Positions 57,340 through 64,000 of a stretch of DNA of 64,000 nucleotides are shown piece after piece. Under the pieces are notes generated by a model, which was given only the letters and a program-made list of their open reading frames with translations, was not told the origin of the DNA and ran no database searches. The translations under genes were made by a program, and so were the position numbers. Source of the DNA: Megascapheus bottae (lineage: Eukaryota > Chordata > Mammalia > Rodentia > Geomyidae); the NCBI GenBank assembly GCA_024803745.1, contig JANJXV010000030.1, positions 2,747,001 to 2,811,000 of the forward strand, in the 5' to 3' direction. Numbering within the stretch: position 1 is the stretch's first letter; the number at the start of each line of letters is the position of its first letter.

Positions 57340-58362
57340 ATAGAAATAAGAAATAATCAAACAGTCCCATTTTCACAGTTATATCTTCAGAAAAAGCACC
57401 ACATTCATAGAAATGCCGAATGACTAAAGAGCATTAGTGCTAGTAGTAAAATAATACCAACTGCAACCAAAGAATTTAATACATCTGTCGAACCCAAACT
57501 ATATATCCAGAAGTGTTCTAGTCACCTTTAGTTACCAACTTTACCACAAACAGAAAACCATTAAGCTATAGTTACATAAGCATGAGCTGCGCACAAATAA
57601 GCATAATAAAAAAGTCAATGAAATAATAGGCTTGAGAAAAGAAAAAGAAACAAGAGTGAACAAAGTACATGAACCTGGATGCAGATTTGTGTTCCCTCGC
57701 GCTGTTCGAACGGCTCCATCTGTTCTTCATAGCACAGCCCTCATGGTGTGTTTGAAAATGATCAATTAAATTTTCATTGGTGAAATGCAGAAGGGCCTCA
57801 ATGGGTCCAAAGAATCTAAAGAAAACTATATTTACCAGACGCCGTGATTATATGGCGTCAGCTGCTGGAGACTTCATCCTGAGCTGTATCCGTTAATGGC
57901 TCGTGGAGTGGTGTGGGGACGACTGAAGAAGGCCTTGGACTAAACCTCATGGTTTCAGACACACACATTCTCTACTTCACACGCTCCGGGCATTTTCTGT
58001 TACATCACACTTGTGCCTCTCAGCAACTAACCGGACTCCAAGCAGTGTTACAGCAAGTCTAGTTTTCCACAAGATGTTGACGTACAGATTCTTCATCAGC
58101 CATGAATCTATGAAGTCAGAAATGGAGGGTCCGTTGTGAGAAATTGTCATGGCAGCTTCAAAGTGTGATTTATGTCTATGGGGTCGAATGAAATTCTCCA
58201 CTGTATTTCTTGAATCAGTTTTAGTTATTTTTTCTGGCAAAGCAGCATCTTTTACCATCTGCCATTTAGTAATCTACTAATGATTCCTTCAACTAGCCAT
58301 CAAAGAGTTCGTGTTACTAATGAGCACTTTTTTGGGGAAATGTTTGTTCTATAAGTCATTTT
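57340..58362. other. non-coding stretch, no gene seen
   Basis: A 93-codon minus-strand frame at 57977-58258 is of ordinary composition but has no recognised motif. Confidence 0.45.
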
Positions 58363-58384
58363 AATATTTATTTATTTATTTATT
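58363..58384. repeat. (TTTA)n microsatellite
   Basis: About five units at the tail side of the following antisense SINE, probably tail-derived. Confidence 0.85.
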
Positions 58385-58387
58385 GTT

Positions 58388-58572
58388 TTTGTTAAGTCCT
58401 GGGGCTTGAACTCAGAGCCTGGATAGTTCCTAAGCTTTCTCAAGACTAGTACTCTACCACTTGAGCCACAGCACCATTTCTGACTTTTTATGTGTATGTG
58501 GTACCGAGGAATTGATCCCAGTGTTTCATGCAAGCTAGGCAAGCACTCTCCCACTAGGCCACACTCCAGCAT
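58388..58572 (-). mobile_element. IDL-Geo SINE, antisense
   Basis: Antisense Geo half ('ctggggcttgaactcagag', 'cacttgagccacagcacc'), linker 'actttttatgtgtatgtgg', antisense ID half ('gaggaattgatcccagtg', 'gcaagctaggcaagcact'). Confidence 0.92.
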
Positions 58573-59950
58573 GCTCTTCTTTAGGGCCAGTCTGAGGGGC
58601 TCAGATGTAGGGACAGTGAAGGAGAGCCTCCAGGACGGTGGGTTCAGTTTCTCCTCCTCACTTCAGATTCTTAGGGGCTTCCTACTTACAGACTCAACTG
58701 CATTTGTACATCTCACCCTGGAGCCATGAGGTTAACATTTGTCAAATTGGACCTGAGGCCAGACTACAAAAGGCTTCAAACCCCCCAGACCGGTTTTCTC
58801 ATCTCCACTGCTGAGCAAGAAGCCCTGTGTCTCTTGTGTCTTTTTGATTGCTGTAATGACAGAAATCGAGAGAATCGTTTATAAAAACATACTTCATATT
58901 TTCTCTTTAACAACCAATTCACCTCTCAGCTGGAGGGGAAAAATCCTTCCCAAAGCCCCAAGTGATTGAAAAACCCTGCACTGTGTCTGCTTTGCCCATT
59001 TGCCAGGGAGCTGAGGACAGCAAAAGCAGAGAGCCCCCAGGCAGACAGAATTCAGAGCCTGGAGACAGACGGGCGGTGGCGCCCTGATTTCTTCACCCTG
59101 CTGTGCCTGTGCCCACTTTTTGAACCAAAGAGGATAGCATCTACTGCACAGCCTCTTCCCAAATCGCTTTTTATTTAGCCGAATGCCAGCTTCTGTCACT
59201 AGGCAATAAGATTGCTAGAACATTTCTAGCGTGGTTCTGAGCATCTTGAATACCCAGCACACTGTGTTGCTTTAATACAATAATCTATGACCTGGAGACT
59301 CATAATAATGAAATGCTGGGAAAATCAGCCACCTGACTGGTGGTAGCTTGAAACTGGGCAGGGAAATAAAATTGGCAAATGTTTGGATAGAAAGAAATCT
59401 GTGCCAACGACTGCCTCTGTCCTCTGCTACAGGAAGCCTGAGGACAAAGGGTCAAGCTTCTATGGCTGATTTTGTTTCAATAGATTCAAGGTCAAATTTT
59501 TAATAACATCAGATAATCAAGTAAAACGATTGTATGATATTCAATGGTGTATTCTCATCCCATGAGCCATTGAGATTAGTCATCCTGGAGGGCTGAGACC
59601 AGGAAGAATTAGAATTCGCTGTCTGCATAATGGAAAGACTCTACCGTCACCAAAAGGATCTGCGGTTTGGAGAGTTTTATTTCATTCGAAATCCAAGAAT
59701 TCGCCGATAAATGGCTGTGTGTTTAACATGTACAGTGAGGGTCTTTATGCTATCAGCGAGAAGAATGAAACAAAACTGATCTAGGTTGTCATGCAAAATG
59801 TAAAATTAAAAAGTGAGCCCAGAAAATCAGTGCTAGGAAGACTGTACAATCAGTTAGGAGACAGTTCTGTCTGTAATGGAAACATGTCCGAAGAATGGGG
59901 ACAAGCAGTGATTTTGTACCTTCTTTCCTTCCTTAGTGTGCGCTCTCTCT
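58573..59950. other. non-coding stretch, no gene seen
   Basis: Frames of 101 (-) and 70 (+) codons at 58894-59199 overlap on opposite strands. No motif recognised. Confidence 0.45.
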
Positions 59951-59956
59951 GTTTCT

Positions 59957-59983
59957 TTGTCTCTCTGTCTCTCTGTCTCTCTG

Positions 59984-60062
<79 letters not shown>
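59957..60062. repeat. (TCTCTCTG)n and (CT)n microsatellite
   Basis: An octamer-like TCTCTCTG array passes into about 30 CT units. Nearly pure pyrimidine. The long antisense frames here (arginine/glutamate runs) are translation of this repeat. Confidence 0.95.
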
Positions 60063-61714
60063 GCAGTGAAGTTTGACCCTTCGTTCTGAGAACTGACAGC
60101 CTTCTCTGTAGGCCCAGACCTATAAAACTTGCCGAAAAGGAAATAAAACAAGACATTAATTGCCATAGCAAAACACTTAGAGATGCAGACGTTTCGAGCA
60201 CTGGAAGATTTTGACAAGTTAATAATGAGATCAAATATATCAGAAACTCATTGGCAAAACACAATAATACCGTGATAAATAATGCATAGCAGTTATACAT
60301 TTGAAAGAAAAATTCAGTGTGTTTAATAGGTTTACGGCCAGCTTGACACTGAATCACATGAAGTCATGTCTTGCTAGCTGTTTGTTTCTTCCATGAATAG
60401 TTGTTAATTTATGATTTTTTAATTCCTTAATTTGGCACTGATTTAAATTTTTTCTTTCCTTTCTTAGTTATGATTAGTTATGCATTCTTTAAAATTGTCT
60501 TAATGCTTTCTTAAATAGGAATATATCCTAAAATGAGTGAAGTTCTCTTATGTTGAATGTTTCCTAGGAACTTGGAGGCTGTTAGATTTCTGTGTATTAA
60601 CATGTTTCCTGTGATTCTGTGATCACACATCTTAGTGTTGTAATTGTATCCAATGCTACAATGAAACTTGCTACTCCTTATCCTGTCAGTATTATTTCAT
60701 GCAGTCAGTATTTACTCACTTCAGTTCTGTCCATCTCCTCCCACATCCCCCTGTCCAGTTTCGGCATTTCCTCCAGGATTTGTTTGTGTGAGTCTATGAG
60801 GGACTAATTGTTTTGCTCATTTCAAAGCGCTTTTATGTTGTTTATTTCAGGTCGGAAATTGATATTGTTATCATCAGTATTTTGAAGCAGCTGTGAGTAT
60901 GTGATCTTTTCTGTCATCTTAATACAGCACTTTCTGTTTCATTGAAAATTCATATGTGACTCTTATTCTATCGTTTCCATTGAAGCTAATCTGTTCTTTT
61001 ATTCTGCCTTCTTTTTAAAATGTACTTATTTATTTCTTTTTGTTATTTATTTCTTTTTGTTTTGGCTTAACCAGTTTTATTCTGAGATGACTAGATTCCA
61101 TTTTCTCTGTTAATCCAGGGAAGTGTTTGCCAAGAATTCTTAATCCATGGCTTCGTGTCCTTCTTAGGTTTCAAAACTTCCTGAGAAATATCCTTTCAAA
61201 GGCTGTCCCTGCCTGCCTGCCCTATCTCGTCTCTGCCGATGGTTTTAGTTACATGTATTTACCTTCCAGCCCACACTATCTCCTTTTCATTCTGCTAAAT
61301 CACAATCACAGAACAAAAACAACAGCAACAGCAAATTCCCTAGGAGAAAACATCTGTAACCACTATTGTAGATTACAGTCTATTATAAATTTAACTGTCA
61401 TTTAACTAATCTACAACCTCTATGAAACAAGGGACTGTTGTGGAAGAAGTTTGAAATTACTGTTATTTTTTTTTCTGTTGAAATAGTGAAACTGGTAGAC
61501 AGAGAGGTATTGATAAGAAATTTTTCTTTTCTTTTTTTTGGTGAGTATTTTTTTCTAGAGTATCTTTTTGGGTTTTGGAGAGAGCTATTTTAAGTATAAA
61601 TGGAGCTTGGATGGAGCTTTGGATTAGTTTTATAATAAAATAAATGGAATATTAAATATATAAGCCTCAATTCTCAGAGACAAATTAATGTTTAATACAT
61701 CTAGTATACATATT
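60063..61714. other. AT-rich non-coding stretch
   Basis: No gene recognised. Short local duplication 'ttatttctttttgtta' around 61029-61060. Confidence 0.5.
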
Positions 61715-61932
61715 AAAATGCATTTGTAGGGGCTGGGAGTTTGGCCTAGTGGTACAGTGCTTGCCTAGCATGCACAAAGACCCGGGTTCGATTCCTCGGT
61801 ACCACATGCATGGAAAAAAGCTAGAAGTGGTGCTGAGGCTTAAGTGGTAGAGCTCTAGCCTTGAGAAAGTCCAAGGACAGTGCTCAGGCCCTGAGCTCAA
61901 GCCCAGGACTGGCAAAAAAAAATGCATTTGTA
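61715..61932 (+). mobile_element. full-length IDL-Geo SINE with perfect 14-bp target-site duplication
   Basis: ID-like half with A-box-like 'tttggcctagtggtaca' and a perfect B-box-like 'ggttcgattcc'. Geo half ends 'aagcccaggactggc' with an A9 tail. Flanks 'aaaatgcatttgta' at 61715-61728 and 61919-61932 are identical. With the copies at 9876 and 22494 it is among the youngest looking. Confidence 0.95.
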
Positions 61933-62857
61933 AAGATATTATTCTTTTGTGCTTAAGTGTCTTACAATTTCAATGGTAAGAATACTGGTTTTGTCTAATA
62001 TTAATATGTAAGATTTCTCAAACTAGGAAAAAACTGAAACATTTTGTAAAGCTATTTCAAGGTATAATGCATCCACAGAGGCAAGTTATGTTTGAGTACC
62101 AAGAATAAACATATTTGTATTCATTAATGGTTAGTTGTGATGGTATGTTTATTCAGTCCTGAAATTTTAAGAGAGAAATAATTAAGCAGGTGGGTTCCAC
62201 ACATTTGAAAAAAGAATAAATATTAACTGAACGAACAAGTATGTTATTTGCATCTTTATGTGTTTTATTATAAACAAATATACAAAGAAATAATTATGTT
62301 AATAATAACTAAAAACTCTCTTTTTTTACTTTGACCACCATAAAATGGGAAAAATGTTTGTGTTAGCTAGGATGAAATGATTCCAGTATTCAGTTCTGCC
62401 ATTTTCTTCACTAGAAGTGACTTATGTACTCCCATAGTAGTTTGCAAGGAAGAACTAGCTAACTTTTCTCTATTCCTGAAATTGTTAAGGGCTTTTAAAG
62501 CCCTAAAATTTTCCAAGATTTTCTTGCTAATTTTTTTAAACAGGAGAAATTTAAGTAAGAAATTGTTTGAAGTGAGTCAATGGAAATAAAGGGTTTCAAG
62601 AACACCCCAGGTGGGAGAGCGGGACCCCATTAATCTGTCGGAAACTGAAATCACAACTTTGAGTCAGAAAGGGATTGCCCAGAGGAGAAAATGACAGGGT
62701 TCTGAACTTAGAAACTCTGATTCACTGAGCTGAATCAAGTCACGGAATTGCTCCCACCCCAGCCCACAGGTGGGACTTAGCATTTCTGTGTAGGAAATTT
62801 TGAAAAGTCCTCTTCCAGTAGTCCTTCCCATATCGTGAAATAAAGAGCCAGGTGAGG
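61933..62857. other. AT-rich non-coding stretch
   Basis: A 70-codon frame at 62377-62589 (+) has no motif. Nothing else recognised. Confidence 0.5.
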
Positions 62858-62858
62858 G

Positions 62859-62924
62859 GGAAGGAAGGAAGGAAGGAAGGAAGGAAGGAAGGAAGGAAGG
62901 AAGGAAGGAAGGAAGGAAGGAAGG
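62859..62924. repeat. (GGAA)n microsatellite, about 16 units
   Basis: Near-pure tetranucleotide array followed by purine-rich sequence to about 62990. GGAA is the core of ETS-family binding sites. Confidence 0.95.
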
Positions 62925-63130
62925 GTAAAGGCAAAGAGAGGATAGGAGAGACGAGGGATAAGGGAAGGAGACGAGAAAAAAGGAAAAGTGAGAAGCCAAA
63001 ATCTGAATGTTATAGGAATAGTGAATTTTTGGAATTGACACTTGATAGAGACTAGAATAAAAAGTCACTGTGAGTTCAAATATGATAATAGAGAGGACAT
63101 TTTGCTAGAAGTATTCATAAAAGGAAGGAT

Positions 63131-63208
63131 AACAGATATTGCATAGATTTCTTTCAAGGAATGAAACAAAACAGATAGTGCATAGATTTTGTTCAAGAAA
63201 TGCAAACT
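63131..63208. repeat. two-copy tandem repeat, 39-bp period
   Basis: 'aacagatattgcatagattt' at 63131 and 'aacagatagtgcatagattt' at 63170 start two adjacent units that continue 'tcaaggaatg' and 'tcaagaaatg'. A local duplication, not part of a recognised element. Confidence 0.8.
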
Positions 63209-64000
63209 AAATGAAGTACAAAGCTAAATTTGTTAATTGTGTTTGAAACCTGGAATATTGAAAAGGATATAAGTTGATCTTTCCTGGATAAAGACAATGT
63301 GCTAAAAAAAGGGGGGGGAATAAGTTTTACCCAATTAAATCAGGTGCTGTGTAAGTTGCCATAGCAACACAGCTAGGTTATAAAACAGAAAAATGAACGT
63401 AGGGAAAAAAATCCTGCCTCTGGCTAGAATCAAGGACTATTTTCTTAAAGAAAAAAGACATTATTTTTGGTCAAAAAACATTGACTAATGGAATATACGC
63501 TTGGCTTCATGTGTACATCATCCCTTGGAAATGAGACTTGCCAGAGGGATTGAAGTGTGACATCTGCATGGAAATTTTGGTCATATGAATAAAAAGTGGT
63601 AATTTCCATCATAGTTTTTCTTTTACTATTGCATGCATATCCGAAGCCGGGATTTTTCTGTGTTCTTTTCTTCATCATTCATTGCTTGTCTCTTTCCAGT
63701 ACCCGTTGCACATATTCCAAAGGTCACCTCAACATATTTGCGATTCTTTTTAGTTATTTTACTGCCACGGTTGTGCTCCTGGAAGACATTCTTGCTTATC
63801 TTTTCCAGTGAGTTCTCAGCTACCTTGCAAAATATTTTGTGTGTGGAAAAAGGGCAAGTGTTTTATTATTCAGTGTTTTGCATTGAATTATTACACAGAC
63901 AGAAATATCCACTTGTTTCTTCATTTTGTTATGATGTAACCATGTAAGCATCAGTCAGCTGTGTGTGTGTGTCTGGGTCTCCATCTCAACCTCTGTGTTA
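63209..64000. other. non-coding stretch to the window end
   Basis: Overlapping frames at 63596-63947 (71 and 104 codons, +) are in different frames and lack motifs. A short GT run lies at about 63961-63973. Confidence 0.45.

Noticed and set aside
59854..60357. 167-codon frame (-) with arginine/glutamate repeats
   Set aside because: It is the translation of the CT/TCTCTCTG microsatellite.
61715..61932. Possible functional tRNA gene (A-box and perfect B-box motifs)
   Set aside because: The motifs belong to the ID-like half of a SINE. The sequence does not fold as a full cloverleaf and is flanked by a target-site duplication.
62664..63068. 134-codon frame (-) with repeated FLPS units
   Set aside because: Translation of the GGAA microsatellite.
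1..64000. Endogenous retrovirus or LTR element
   Set aside because: I found no paired LTRs, primer-binding site or gag/pol-like frame. An old solo LTR could still be hidden.

Overview
The window looks like an intergenic or deep-intronic stretch of a placental mammal nuclear genome, most likely a rodent of the superfamily Geomyoidea (kangaroo rats, pocket mice, pocket gophers). The main evidence is about ten copies of a two-part SINE. Its left half is a tRNA-Ala/ID-like monomer with pol III A- and B-box motifs, and its right half matches what I recall of the 'Geo' monomer of the published IDL-Geo SINE. A second dimeric SINE joins a 7SL-derived B1-like head to the same right half. Bacterial-style features (operons, RBS, CRISPR, prophage) are absent, and I see no rRNA or canonical tRNA gene and no recognisable LTR/ERV. 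The species assignment is inference from repeats recalled from the literature.

No multi-exon gene can be built with confidence. The one stretch that reads like coding sequence is 35858-36209 (+): an acceptor-like site, an open frame of 116 codons with ordinary composition, a stop, then polyadenylation motifs at 36474 and 36585. I do not recognise the protein, so it is offered as a possible terminal exon only. Other long open frames lie in microsatellites, in SINE antisense strands, or in two GC-rich patches (29.0-30.0 kb and 47.5-48.1 kb) where several frames are open at once.

Layout: 0-7.7 kb is mostly unique with old ID/B1/Geo fragments. 7.7-11.1 kb is a repeat cluster: a TTCC microsatellite on a SINE tail, an L1 with a twin-priming type inversion, a complete IDL-Geo SINE, and an antisense L1 3' end. 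13.7-14.9 kb holds two B1-Geo SINEs head to tail plus an IDL-Geo copy. 20-24.6 kb is SINE-dense and includes an L1 and a SINE inserted one after the other at the same target. 24.6-34.4 kb is mostly unique, with MIR and L2 remnants and candidate conserved non-coding blocks. 34.4-38.9 kb has two antisense IDL-Geo copies around the possible exon. 39.9-40.7 kb contains a local duplication / inverted duplication / duplication centred on a SINE and CA repeats. 41.6-41.8 kb shows a second triple-target-site retroposition. 45-48 kb has an IDL-Geo SINE and an antisense L1, both with clean target-site duplications. 50-64 kb is AT-rich with scattered SINEs and CT and GGAA microsatellites.

The most informative biology here is retroposition and genome rearrangement. 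There is one L1 family with a shared 3' UTR, and SINEs presumably mobilised by it. Two sites were each hit twice. One locus carries a junction pattern expected from replication template switching. The right monomer shared by both dimeric SINEs reads as a modified ID-type tRNA-like unit.
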